From assembly GCA_024280265.1 (NCBI GenBank), contig JAJRQL010000070.1, positions 1-39,014 of the forward strand: a DNA stretch of 39,014 bases, given 5' to 3'. The translations under genes were made by a program, and so were the position numbers. The stretch comes from Deltaproteobacteria bacterium (lineage in GTDB: Bacteria; Desulfobacterota; Desulfobulbia; Desulfobulbales; Desulfocapsaceae). Of this stretch, positions 15,887-24,109 are shown piece by piece. The stretch's first letter is position 1, and each line of letters starts with the position of its first letter. The notes under the pieces were generated by a model. The model was not told the DNA's origin. It did not search any database and saw nothing but the letters and a program-made list of their open reading frames with translations.

Positions 15887-16622
15887 TCTTCTGTTCCTCA
15901 TCAAATACAACTACAGATGCATTCTTTCGCAGGCCGTTAATCCATCGATCTATCTCAAGGCTTTTCTTATAGTTACTCAAAAGTTCACGCACCCTTTCAC
16001 GATCATACACCACAGGGTCAAAGCCCTCTGCCTTCTCCATTTTATCAAGAAGGATCATGCCGATTTCCGTCCCTGTTTCAAACTGGCTTATCTTTTCACC
16101 GGGTTTCAGACTGGCGAGCACCAGCCGCAGAGATTCGGAAAGATCATCGAAGATAACACTGTTCTGCCGACTCTGTTCCTCAAGTATTTTGCCATTTTCA
16201 ACGGGTATTCGAGTAAAGGTGAGCATTTTCCCGGAACAATTGAGGTAACGATCAATATCCTCGTCCGTTACCATGACTTGCACAGAATTCAGTTTTCTGT
16301 CAGTGAGGACTTTGATCAGGGACTGTTCATAGTAATCCTTGAGAGCCTTACGGAACTCATCTTCCCTGTCAATTCCCATACGCTGGGCTTCATCGAGGAG
16401 CAGTTGTTTGATGACAAGGGAATTTATGGAGGATTCCTCTGACTCCCCGGAGTGATATCCCCGGCGCAGTCCCTGGTCGCTCACCTGTTTCCTGGAAAGT
16501 TGATGCCCATTAACAGTGACAGCAACATCCCGGTTTTTTGACAAATCTTCCGGCTGTAGATAGTATAGGGTAACCGCTGAACTCAGGATAACCAATGCGA
16601 GAATAACAAACAGATATTTCAT
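15879..16622 (-). CDS. SurA-like periplasmic chaperone-type protein without PPIase domain
   Basis: This 247-residue protein starts with a signal or anchor helix (YLFVILALVILSSAVTLYYL). It then shows the SurA/PpiD/EpsD-like N-terminal pattern: a VTVNGHQLSRKQV strand-turn and helices around SLVIKQLLLDEAQRMGI (about residues 68-84). A parvulin catalytic domain is not evident; the C-terminal part is a charged helical segment ending KNASVVVFDEEQKND. Such proteins assist folding or export of envelope proteins. It leads the three-gene operon and is divergent from galU, so its promoter lies in the 221-bp gap at 16623-16843. Confidence 0.65.
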   Translation of the reverse strand: MKYLFVILALVILSSAVTLYYLQPEDLSKNRDVAVTVNGHQLSRKQVSDQGLRRGYHSGESEESSINSLVIKQLLLDEAQRMGIDREDEFRKALKDYYEQSLIKVLTDRKLNSVQVMVTDEDIDRYLNCSGKMLTFTRIPVENGKILEEQSRQNSVIFDDLSESLRLVLASLKPGEKISQFETGTEIGMILLDKMEKAEGFDPVVYDRERVRELLSNYKKSLEIDRWINGLRKNASVVVFDEEQKND

Positions 16623-16843
16623 TTTTTCCTCTGATCAGACGTGAAAAGGATAATGCCTCTCTTAATCAAACCGCAAACTGGAGCACAATAGCAAGAAAAT
16701 TATTGCTATAAATTGGGTATTACTACCTATTTACTATACTGCAGAATATCTTTATAGTAGCAGGTTTTCTCATAGTCCACTAAAATAGAATTGTTGTGGC
16801 GCAGGTAATCAATATTTTCAATCATATATAATCAGGTTAATCT

Positions 16844-17710
16844 ATGAAGGTCAAAAAAGCAGTCTTTCCGGTGGCCGGGCTTGGCACCCGTTTTCTCCCA
16901 GCGACTAAAGCCATGCCAAAAGAGATGCTTCCGGTGGTTGACAAACCTCTTATTCAATATGCTGTTGAAGAGGCCCTGGCCTCAGGTATTGAACACCTGA
17001 TTTTTGTCACCGGCAGCGGTAAAGGTGCCCTGGAAAATCATTTCGACAGATCTTTTCAACTGGAAGAGACCTTGAGACAGCGCCAGAACCTTGAACTCCT
17101 AAAAGAGATTGAATCCCTGGTACCGGAATCGGGCACCATCATCTACACACGGCAGAGCGAACCTCTGGGGCTTGGCCACGCCATCTGGTGTGCAAGCGAC
17201 ATTGTCGGTGATGAACCGTTTGCCGTGCTTCTTGCAGACGATCTCATCAAAAGTGAGACCCCGGTTCTGCGTCAGATGATAAAAGAGTTTGACCGACTCA
17301 GGGCGTCTACTGTTGCCGTGATTGAGGTTCCGAAAAAGGAAACATCTAAATATGGTATCCTTGATGCGGAACAGACCAACGAAGAAACGTTTCGGGTCAA
17401 GGGGATGATTGAAAAACCGGCGCCGGAAGAGGCACCATCCAATATGGCCGTCATTGGCAGATACATTCTGACTCCACGGATCTTTGATATCCTTGGCGAC
17501 CAGGGCAAGGGAGCAGGCGGTGAAATCCAGCTCACCGATGCCATGTCACAGCTGCTCGAAGAACAACCGATTTTCGGCTACAGATTCCAGGGCACCAGGT
17601 TTGACTGTGGTGACAAGGCGGGTTTTCAAATGGCCAACCTTGCTTTTGCCCTTGAACACCCGGAAATCAAAGACACCCTCCTCCCCTACATTAAAAAGAT
17701 GTTCTGCTAA
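16844..17710 (+). CDS. galU: UTP--glucose-1-phosphate uridylyltransferase
   Basis: This 288-residue protein matches GalU throughout. The nucleotide-binding motif is GLGTRFLPATKAMPKEMLPV (about residues 10-29), with Lys ligands and DKPLIQYAVEEAL following. FAVLLADDLI holds the metal-binding Asp, and GMIEKPAPEEAPSNMAVIGR is the sugar-phosphate loop. It makes UDP-glucose from UTP and glucose-1-phosphate in the cytoplasm, feeding cell-surface glycan synthesis. It starts at the ATG after ATCAGGTTAATCT. cysC follows by seven bases, probably on the same transcript. Confidence 0.96.
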   Translation: MKVKKAVFPVAGLGTRFLPATKAMPKEMLPVVDKPLIQYAVEEALASGIEHLIFVTGSGKGALENHFDRSFQLEETLRQRQNLELLKEIESLVPESGTIIYTRQSEPLGLGHAIWCASDIVGDEPFAVLLADDLIKSETPVLRQMIKEFDRLRASTVAVIEVPKKETSKYGILDAEQTNEETFRVKGMIEKPAPEEAPSNMAVIGRYILTPRIFDILGDQGKGAGGEIQLTDAMSQLLEEQPIFGYRFQGTRFDCGDKAGFQMANLAFALEHPEIKDTLLPYIKKMFC

Positions 17711-17717
17711 GGTACCA

Positions 17718-18320
17718 ATGAAATCTCCAGATGTAATCAAACAACGCGCCGCAGTCAGCCGCCCCAGGCGAGAAACTCTGAACGGTCACATGAGTATCAA
17801 CCTCTGGTTTACCGGACTCTCCGGTTCCGGTAAATCGACACTTGCCCATGCGGTGGAAGAACGATTGCACCTGATGGGCTGCCGTACCTATGTTTTTGAC
17901 GGCGACAATGTCCGGCACGGTTTATGTGGCGATCTTGGTTTCAGCCTGGAAGATCGCGGGGAAAACCTGCGCCGTATCGCCGAGATGGTAAACCTGTTTC
18001 TCGACTCCGGAGTTATTTCACTCACGGCTTTTATTTCTCCGCTCAAGGCCGATCGTGAGCGGGTAAAAGATATCATCGGAACTGATAATCTCATTGAAAT
18101 CTTTTGCAACTGCTCCCTTGAAATCTGCGAACAACGTGACGTGAAAGGACTCTACAAAAAAGCCAGAGCCGGTGAGATTGAAAACTACACCGGAATTTCA
18201 TCTCCCTACGAAGCCCCGGAAAATCCCGACATTGAACTCGATACCGGCACCCGTCCACTACGCGACTGTGTGAACGAAATTATTGAAGAACTACGGGAAC
18301 GAGGGATCATCCTTCACTAA
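17718..18320 (+). CDS. cysC: Adenylylsulfate kinase (APS kinase)
   Basis: This 200-residue kinase has the P-loop GLSGSGKST (about residues 37-45), then FDGDNVRHGL, RRIAEMVNLFLDSG, the FISPLKADRE loop and the CysC signature RDVKGLYKKARAGEIENYTG. It phosphorylates APS to PAPS. PAPS is the donor for sulfotransferases such as the broken one at 1093, so the gene fits sulfation of surface glycans rather than dissimilatory sulfate reduction. The ATG at 17718 gives the normal family length; longer in-frame readings overlap galU and are unlikely. No ATP sulfurylase is adjacent. Confidence 0.95.
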   Translation: MKSPDVIKQRAAVSRPRRETLNGHMSINLWFTGLSGSGKSTLAHAVEERLHLMGCRTYVFDGDNVRHGLCGDLGFSLEDRGENLRRIAEMVNLFLDSGVISLTAFISPLKADRERVKDIIGTDNLIEIFCNCSLEICEQRDVKGLYKKARAGEIENYTGISSPYEAPENPDIELDTGTRPLRDCVNEIIEELRERGIILH

Positions 18321-18370
18321 TGTCCGTCCTGCCAACTACTACACTCTACAATTTTGTCAGGTTACTACCT

Positions 18371-18389
18371 ACATTAATGTAACATTACA
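18371..18389. promoter_or_regulatory. Overlapping AT-rich palindromes, possible operator
   Basis: ACATTAATGT (18371-18380) is a perfect palindrome, and TGTAACATTACA (18378-18389) is a second, overlapping one with 5-bp arms. They lie about 110 bases before the ComEA-like gene. They could bind a regulator, but AT-rich palindromes also arise by chance. Confidence 0.25.
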
Positions 18390-18436
18390 GTATATTAAGA
18401 TTGTTCCTTTACAATATAAACAGCCGCGCTAAACTG

Positions 18437-18487
18437 TTAGGAAAAGGTGTCGGATTAGTCGACCCTATATAGCATTTTCCTAAGGAG
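18437..18487 (+). promoter_or_regulatory. Structured leader hairpin overlapping the ribosome-binding site
   Basis: TTAGGAAAA (18437-18445) and TTTTCCTAA (18475-18483) form a perfect 9-bp stem. The loop contains a second small stem (GTCG/CGAC at 18449-18463). The downstream arm runs into TAAGGAG, the ribosome-binding site of the ComEA-like gene (ATG at 18495), so folding could mask translation initiation. This is a sequence-based structure prediction only. Confidence 0.45.
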
Positions 18488-18494
18488 CACGTCT

Positions 18495-18746
18495 ATGAAG
18501 AAATATGTTCTTATTGTTCTCACCTTATTGTTTTTAACGGTTAATGTGGCCCTTGCTGCAATAAACATCAACACAGCTGACAAAGATACCTTAATCAGTC
18601 TCCCCGGAGTCGGTGAGAAAAAAGCTGAGGCGATTATTGCGTATCGTAAAGATCATCCCTTCAAAACTGTTAAAGACATCCAGAACGTGAAAGGAATCGG
18701 CGAAAAGGTTTTTGAAAAAATATCGAAGGATATCACAACAAAATAG
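18495..18746 (+). CDS. ComEA-like secreted helix-hairpin-helix protein
   Basis: This 83-residue protein has a signal peptide (MKKYVLIVLTLLFLTVNVALA). It is followed by the classic ComEA DNA-binding repeat: ININTADKDTLISLPGVGEK (about residues 23-42), then AIIAYRKDHPFKTVKDIQNV and KGIGEKVFEKI, two hairpins binding the DNA phosphate backbone. ComEA-like proteins hold incoming double-stranded DNA in the periplasm. Many short homologues occur outside competence operons, and no other competence gene is here. An AAGGAG ribosome-binding site at 18482 lies in a predicted hairpin. Confidence 0.88.
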   Translation: MKKYVLIVLTLLFLTVNVALAAININTADKDTLISLPGVGEKKAEAIIAYRKDHPFKTVKDIQNVKGIGEKVFEKISKDITTK

Positions 18747-18769
18747 CCATCTTCTTATTCCACCCTCCA

Positions 18770-18802
18770 AGCCTCTTTTTATTTCTAAACTAAAAAGAGG
18801 CT
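18770..18802. terminator. Hairpin after the ComEA-like gene
   Basis: AGCCTCTTTTT and AAAAAGAGGCT form a perfect 11-bp stem around an 11-base loop, 23 bases past the stop codon. There is no T-run after the 3' arm on either strand, so it is not a classical Rho-independent terminator. It may still end or stabilise the transcript. Confidence 0.45.
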
Positions 18803-18816
18803 CTCTAAAACCACAG

Positions 18817-19519
18817 GGATCAAGTCCGTTTTTGACTGTTGTGTTGTTCAAAATAGAAAATAAAAAAAACCAAAAAAACATACTTGCAGAACACCATGTC
18901 CAGACCATTACGAATTGAATAGAGATTTATAAAAACCCTTTGTGAATCTTCAGAGCTATGGAATCTTCAAATATCCGCCTACTGTCTGATGCCGAACCAC
19001 TACCATCTTCTGCTCCAGACTCCCGAGGGAAATCTTTCACGTTGTATGCTCCATATTAACGGGGTATACACCCAACGGTTCAATTGCATACATAACAAAG
19101 AAGGACAGCTGTTTCGTAGACGCTACAAAGCCATCCATTCAAAGAATCGATTAAAGAACTCTTCTCCAGACTGCTTAATGCAGAAATCCCTGAGTCAAAG
19201 ACCTTAACGCCATACGCAGGTGAGGTAATAAACGCAGTATGTGCTCACTGCCATATTTCTGAAATCGAGTTAATGAAATCAAAAAGAGGCACTGAGAACT
19301 TGGCCAGATACATAGCTGTCTACCTTGTGCGCACCCTCTGCCACATGACTCTGTCATCTGTCGGCCGTGAATTTGGGTTCACCAGCTACAGCACTGTAAA
19401 TACAGTGACTCAAAAGATTAACCACAGAAAAGAAAGAGACAAACGTTTGCAGAAAACTCTTGATGAGATAAGTAATATCATCCGGGTACGACACAAAAGT
19501 CAACAGCCGACTTGACCCC
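18817..19519. mobile_element. Decayed REP-associated transposase element with inverted ends
   Basis: The left end GGATCAAGTCCGTTTTTGACT and the right end AGTCAACAGCCGACTTGACC are inverted relatives and enclose the broken RAYT gene. The same ends border the 107-bp element at 14627. The element sits immediately upstream of the lasso operon and may have replaced or moved its original promoter region. Confidence 0.7.
18896..19515 (+). pseudogene. REP-associated tyrosine (Y1) transposase with DnaA-like C-terminal domain, broken
   Basis: MSRPLRIE, the usual start of RAYT-type Y1 transposases, is read from 18896 and then hits a stop at 18920. After a deletion the family core resumes as CLMPNHYHLLLQTPEGNLSR (His-x-His metal motif HYH), then RFNCIHNKEGQLFRRRYKA. 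Then comes a frameshift. The last in-frame stretch (to 19515) reads RYIAVYLVRTLCHMTLSSVG and EFGFTSYSTVNTV, resembling the DnaA domain IV helix-turn-helix. Intact relatives cut single-stranded REP hairpins. The internal stop and frameshift show this copy is dead; the N-terminal catalytic half is partly deleted. Confidence 0.8.
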
Positions 19520-19564
19520 TCTGTCGCTTTCACGTATAGTTTGATACTCGAGTTCCCTAACGTT

Positions 19565-19579
19565 TGACGAATCCCGTCA
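19565..19579. promoter_or_regulatory. Short palindrome upstream of the lasso operon
   Basis: TGACG-AATCC-CGTCA is a perfect 5-bp inverted repeat 11 bases before the ATG of the ABC ATPase gene. It could be an operator half-site pair or a small leader hairpin. I see no clear -35/-10 pair in the 75 bases between the transposase remnant and this gene. Confidence 0.25.
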
Positions 19580-19590
19580 CCATAGTAAAC

Positions 19591-20583
19591 ATGCCTCCTG
19601 CAATAGAACTCCATCATATTTCGAAAACATTCACCGAACGTAACTGGAAGACATTTCTGTTTCAGAAACCACGGCGCACAAAAGCGCTTGATGACATTTC
19701 TCTGAGCGTTGAAAAAGGTGAGATAATGGGTCTGCTGGGGCCTAACGGTGCCGGAAAGACCACCCTTATCAAAATCCTCGCCACGCTGGTCTCAGCCGAT
19801 AAGGGAACTGGTTCCATTTCCGGATATTCCCTATCCACTCAATCCGCAGAAGTCAGAAATAAAATTGGTCTTGTCAGCACCAATGACCGCACCTTTTACT
19901 GGCGACTCACAGGAAGGGACAATCTTGATTTTTTTGCCACTCTCTACAATCTGAACGGAGCAGCAAAAAAGAGAAGGATAGACCAGGTATTACAATTGAC
20001 TCAATTAATTGACTATGCAGATTTTCGGTTTATGTCTTATTCGGCAGGTCAGAAACAGCGCCTCTCCATTGCAAGAGCTCTGCTCTCCAGGCCCGACATA
20101 CTGCTTCTTGATGAGGCCACTTCCAGCCTCGACCCAATCGCCCGCCGTAAAGTCCTGGATTTCACCAAAAACATTCTCTCCATTAAAGAGGAAAAAACCA
20201 TACTCTGGTGTACCCATAATCTCACTGAGGCAAACGAGATCTGCGACAGTTTAACCATCCTCAATAATGGAAAAGTTCTCCAAAGCGGTTCTGCTGATGC
20301 AATCAGAAACCGCAAGCTCGGACAATGCGGATTTTCCATAACCGTCAGTGGTTCAGACAGCGTTATCATGCAGCAGAGGGATTTCAAGATTGTCACACGT
20401 CACCGTGACGGTTCATCCACCTGGCACGTCTCTGCCCCCCGGAATCAGATCCCTGAAATCATACGTAACTTATCGAACTCTGGTGTTGATATATTTGAGG
20501 TTTTGCCGGAATCAGAATCTCTGGAAACTGTATTCACAACAATCGTGGCCAAACCACACCCCGGTACCTGCCATGTTGAGTAA
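19591..20583 (+). CDS. ABC transporter ATP-binding protein (lasso peptide export/immunity)
   Basis: This 330-residue ATPase has Walker A GPNGAGKTT (residues 50-58), the Q-loop region near GLVSTND, the signature YSAGQKQRLS (150-159), Walker B ILLLDEATSSLDP (170-182) and the switch His in LWCTHNLTEAN. The C-terminal 100 residues resemble DrrA-like extensions. It pairs with the ABC-2 permease that overlaps its 3' end. In this operon it most likely exports the lasso peptide or protects the producer, replacing the fused McjD-type exporter. I prefer the ATG at 19591; a TTG at 19564 is an in-frame alternative. Neither has a strong ribosome-binding site. Confidence 0.9.
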   Translation: MPPAIELHHISKTFTERNWKTFLFQKPRRTKALDDISLSVEKGEIMGLLGPNGAGKTTLIKILATLVSADKGTGSISGYSLSTQSAEVRNKIGLVSTNDRTFYWRLTGRDNLDFFATLYNLNGAAKKRRIDQVLQLTQLIDYADFRFMSYSAGQKQRLSIARALLSRPDILLLDEATSSLDPIARRKVLDFTKNILSIKEEKTILWCTHNLTEANEICDSLTILNNGKVLQSGSADAIRNRKLGQCGFSITVSGSDSVIMQQRDFKIVTRHRDGSSTWHVSAPRNQIPEIIRNLSNSGVDIFEVLPESESLETVFTTIVAKPHPGTCHVE

Positions 20584-21394
20584 CAGTGTAGCGACGAAAT
20601 TCATTGCCTTCCTAAAACGAGACTTTAAAACAGCTGCCAGCTACAGACTCAACTTTGTTTCCCAAGGATTTCGTATTCTCATCACCACCTTTTCTTTCTT
20701 TCTGGTTTCCAAGATGTTCGACGGGCAAGCCAGCCCCCTTCTTGAGCCATATGGCAGTCACTATTTCCCCTTTGTTCTGATTGGAGTCGCCCTGACTGAT
20801 TTCATAGCCACATCCACAAACACCTTCTCCAATGAAATTCGTACCGCTCAAGTCCTTGGGACCCTGGAGTCTCTCCTGGTCACCCCAACTTCAATCAACA
20901 CCATCCTTTTTTCATCATTTACTTACAAACTCTTGGCCACAAGCCTTCGTATTCTATTTTATTTCCTCCTTGGAATATGCGTATTCGGCGTCTCATTCCC
21001 ATCAATAGATATTACTGCCCTTATTCTGAGTTTTATCCTCACACTGGTACCACTCTTTGGAGTTGGTCTGTTATCGGCCACCTTTATTCTGGTCTTTAAA
21101 CAGGGCAACCCTGTGGGAAGCCTCATTGCCATGACATCAGCTCTTCTGGGTGGAGTAATTTACCCAGTTTCAGTACTTCCCGGCTGGCTGGTTCCTTTTT
21201 CTAATATCCTTCCAGTTACGCATGGACTTGAAGCCATCCGACAGGTATTATTAAATGGCGCTGGAATTCATGAAATTCAGAATCAACTCTATATTCTCTG
21301 CATACTCTCACTATTATTTGTAGCACTGGGCAGCACCTCTATCTATTATGGTTTGAAAATCGCTAAAAAAGAAGGTTCACTGCTCCATTACTGA
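20573..21394 (+). CDS. ABC-2 type transporter permease (lasso operon)
   Basis: This 273-residue integral membrane protein has about six hydrophobic helices, including FRILITTFSFFLVSKMF, ILFYFLLGICVFGVSF, LILSFILTLVPLFGVGLLSA and LYILCILSLLFVALGSTSI. The conserved ABC-2 segment near YPVSVLPGWLVPFSNILPVT is followed by the HGLEAIRQVLLNG coupling region. It starts 11 bases inside the ATPase gene and ends one base before the next start, so it is clearly an operon partner. It likely forms the channel half of the exporter or immunity complex. Confidence 0.9.
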   Translation: MLSNSVATKFIAFLKRDFKTAASYRLNFVSQGFRILITTFSFFLVSKMFDGQASPLLEPYGSHYFPFVLIGVALTDFIATSTNTFSNEIRTAQVLGTLESLLVTPTSINTILFSSFTYKLLATSLRILFYFLLGICVFGVSFPSIDITALILSFILTLVPLFGVGLLSATFILVFKQGNPVGSLIAMTSALLGGVIYPVSVLPGWLVPFSNILPVTHGLEAIRQVLLNGAGIHEIQNQLYILCILSLLFVALGSTSIYYGLKIAKKEGSLLHY

Positions 21395-21763
21395 ATGAAT
21401 GAACAGTACTCATATTTTCTTCAAGATAAAGAACAACCACCACTGACCATGGACAAAATAAAAAAGATATCCCTGGAAAACACAGCATTACCAACATTGG
21501 CATTCTGTCGTAAGACGGACAAATTATCAACTGAACTTGACCAGGAAACTATTATCCTGGATATGGATTCTGGAATTTACAGTCAACTCAATCCAGTTGC
21601 CTCAACAATCTGGCAGTTGCTGATTCAACCCGTCAATTATGACACCATTGTTCAAAAAATTACGGCCGAATACGATACAACAGAGGCAAAATGCAAACAG
21701 GAAATTATAGATTTCCTCATCGCGTTGGCTGAACATAATCTCATAACAGTTACTGATGCGTGA
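21395..21763 (+). CDS. PqqD-like RiPP recognition protein (lasso B1)
   Basis: The 122-residue protein carries a PqqD-type RiPP recognition element, with the beta strands ETIILDMDSGIYSQLNPVAS (about residues 49-68), then TIWQLLIQPVNYDTIVQKIT and the helical bundle EIIDFLIALAEHNLI. In lasso systems B1 binds the leader peptide and presents the precursor to B2 and the cyclase. The first 40 residues are an extra N-terminal stretch, and a start at 21449 would give the minimal domain. The ATG at 21395 directly abuts the permease stop, and the 3' end overlaps B2 by eight bases. Confidence 0.88.
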   Translation: MNEQYSYFLQDKEQPPLTMDKIKKISLENTALPTLAFCRKTDKLSTELDQETIILDMDSGIYSQLNPVASTIWQLLIQPVNYDTIVQKITAEYDTTEAKCKQEIIDFLIALAEHNLITVTDA

Positions 21764-22202
21764 TCTGTTTAAATTTTTTCGTCTCTCCTACCAGGAGAAA
21801 CTGTTTTTCATCAAGGCGTTTTACACCATTGGATATTTTCGGCTGCTCCTCAGAAAACGGGAGCTGCAGGCTCTTTTTACCTCTGTAAGCTCCAGATCGA
21901 GAAAACTTCTCAAACACCCAGAATCCTCAACCATTCCTCCGGCAAGGCTTGCCCGCCTGATCCACATCGCCAACGGACTGGTTCCCTTGAGTACCTGCCT
22001 TGCGCAATGCCTCGCCGGAAAACAACTTCTTGCGGAAAAAGGTTATAAAACTACACTCCACATTGGCGTCAACAACCAGATCCAATCCGGATTTGAAGCC
22101 CATGCATGGCTCAGCATGAACGGAAACATTCTGCTTGGTGATATCAGCAACCTTCACCAGTACCATGAACTTTCGTCACCTTCCTCTCTGGATGAACCAT
22201 GA
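21756..22202 (+). CDS. Lasso peptide leader protease (B2, transglutaminase-like)
   Basis: This 148-residue protein matches the Transglut_core3 (PF13471) leader peptidase. The catalytic Cys is in STCLAQCLAGKQLLAEKG (Cys81), the His in EAHAWLSMNG (His116) and the Asp in LLGDISN (Asp129), giving the triad. It cleaves the precursor after the leader, probably after Thr-Arg as predicted from the precursor. It overlaps B1 by eight bases and the cyclase by ATGA, so these three genes are coupled. Length and order agree with split B1/B2 lasso clusters. Confidence 0.92.
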   Translation: MRDLFKFFRLSYQEKLFFIKAFYTIGYFRLLLRKRELQALFTSVSSRSRKLLKHPESSTIPPARLARLIHIANGLVPLSTCLAQCLAGKQLLAEKGYKTTLHIGVNNQIQSGFEAHAWLSMNGNILLGDISNLHQYHELSSPSSLDEP

Positions 22203-24109
22203 GCGGTATTGGGGGGATACTTCATCGTGACCGCCAGCACCTGAACCTTCAACAAATCACGATGATGAGTGAAGCCCTCGCCCACCGTGGCCCGGACGGT
22301 GTAACTTCCTACACCTCACCCCACGCCGGTCTTATCCACTGTATGCTCCACAACACACCCGAATCTCTGTTTGAAAGTTTACCCGGAAAATCAGAAAATG
22401 ATCATTTTGTGATCACCTGGCATGGGCGTATCGACAACAGACAGGAACTCAAAGACCGCACTGGCTGGAAACTGCCACTCGACGAAACGACGGACAGCGA
22501 TCTTATTCTGGCCGCCTTCCAGAAATGGAAGAGTGCGTGTGTGCACCATCTCCTTGGAGATTTTGCGCTTGCCATTCTGGACATATCAAAAAACTCTCTC
22601 TTCTGTGCCAGGGATCACATGGGCATAAAACCCTTTTACTATCTGCTGACGGACTCTGTTTTTGCCTTTTCCTCTGAAATAAAAGGTCTCTTCCATATCC
22701 CGGAATTTGACCCTGCGCCCAATGAAATACGAATCGCCGACTATCTAACCTGTATTATTACTGAAAACAGTTCCACCTTTTATAAAAACATACTCCGACT
22801 CCCCCCTGGACACACCTTGGAGGTTACACCTGAAAAAAGCACATGCCAGATGTACTGGCAGCCACATCCTGTTCCAACATCCTGTCGCAACGGCTCAGAA
22901 TACCAGGAGCAGTTTTATTCAATCTTCAACGAAGCTGTCCAATGCAGAATGCGTTCTACACACCCTGTGGGATCGCTTCTCAGTGGTGGACTGGACTCCT
23001 CTTCCATAGTGTGTATGGCTGCAGGTCCCTTGAAAAAACATTTACACGGTTCGCTTCACACCTGTTCAGGTGTATTCGATACCGTCACAGAATGTGATGA
23101 AAGACACTATTTCCAGGCCATATTAAAAACACATACCCTTGTTTCTCACTCTATTATCGCAGACCAAATCAACCCGGGCCCTGCATATGACGCTGCATTT
23201 GCTCGACACGATGAACCGTTCTCGGCACCCCACTTTTTCATGCCCGATGCACTTCTTAAGGCAGCCGGAAAAACAGGTGTCCGTACACTTCTTGATGGTC
23301 ATGATGGCGACTCAGCAGTTTCTTATGGACTTGGTCTGTTTCATGAGCTTTTCGTCCATGGCCAATGGATCAGTCTTCTACGTGAATTTCTGGCAATCCA
23401 GAACGAACCAACTCTCAGCCAGGGAGCAAAGTTTTTCATGCGGTTGGGTATACACAGTCTCTTTAATACGCTTCCCCCTTTCCTCCAAAACAGATACTAT
23501 TCCCGCCAAATTGCAGAAAACATTCGGCACCTCAACACTGCATTCATTCTCAAAAGCAATCTTAAAGAGCACCTTTTGACACCAAGGCTCACACCACCGA
23601 GGTTCAGTCAGAGGGAGCAACATTGCCATTTGCGTAATATCAGTAGTCCACTCCAGCCGGTTGCGCTTGAATTCATGGACCTGCAAAGCGTCAGCCATGG
23701 GATTGAAAGCAGGTATCCTTTTTTTGATCCCCGATTGATTTCTTTCTGCCTTGCCTTGCCTGCCCGTCAAAAATTTTCCCATGGATATAATCGTCATATT
23801 GTCAGAGCATCCTTATCCTCTCTCCTCCCTGAAATCATTAAAAGGAGAAAAAGCAAAACGGATTTCTCTCCAAATTTGCGGCACCTATTCTCAACTACTG
23901 CCAATTCCTGGCTTCGTTTTCATATTGACAGATTTCCCCAAGATGTCTATTATTACATAAATAAAGAAAAGCTCGAAGAAATTCAGAATTCATTTCGTCA
24001 ACAATCTTCCAAAACTTCTATTCTGGACATGACGTATCTGTTACGCTGTATCAGCCTTGCAGATTGGTTAGCAAACAAACAGGGAGCAAAGCATGTCTCA
24101 ACACAATGA
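22199..24109 (+). CDS. Lasso peptide cyclase (asparagine synthetase-like C protein)
   Basis: This 636-residue asparagine-synthetase homologue has an N-terminal glutaminase-like domain (HRGPDG at 29-34, ARDHMGIKPFYY near 137) and a C-terminal synthetase domain. The ATP pyrophosphatase loop is SGGLDSSS (262-269), with LLDGHDGDSAVSYG further on. Residue 2 is Ser instead of the Cys nucleophile of true asparagine synthetases, so glutamine hydrolysis is not expected. Lasso cyclases adenylate an Asp or Glu side chain and join it to the core N-terminus. It lies directly upstream of the precursor gene and overlaps it. Confidence 0.93.
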   Translation: MSGIGGILHRDRQHLNLQQITMMSEALAHRGPDGVTSYTSPHAGLIHCMLHNTPESLFESLPGKSENDHFVITWHGRIDNRQELKDRTGWKLPLDETTDSDLILAAFQKWKSACVHHLLGDFALAILDISKNSLFCARDHMGIKPFYYLLTDSVFAFSSEIKGLFHIPEFDPAPNEIRIADYLTCIITENSSTFYKNILRLPPGHTLEVTPEKSTCQMYWQPHPVPTSCRNGSEYQEQFYSIFNEAVQCRMRSTHPVGSLLSGGLDSSSIVCMAAGPLKKHLHGSLHTCSGVFDTVTECDERHYFQAILKTHTLVSHSIIADQINPGPAYDAAFARHDEPFSAPHFFMPDALLKAAGKTGVRTLLDGHDGDSAVSYGLGLFHELFVHGQWISLLREFLAIQNEPTLSQGAKFFMRLGIHSLFNTLPPFLQNRYYSRQIAENIRHLNTAFILKSNLKEHLLTPRLTPPRFSQREQHCHLRNISSPLQPVALEFMDLQSVSHGIESRYPFFDPRLISFCLALPARQKFSHGYNRHIVRASLSSLLPEIIKRRKSKTDFSPNLRHLFSTTANSWLRFHIDRFPQDVYYYINKEKLEEIQNSFRQQSSKTSILDMTYLLRCISLADWLANKQGAKHVSTQ

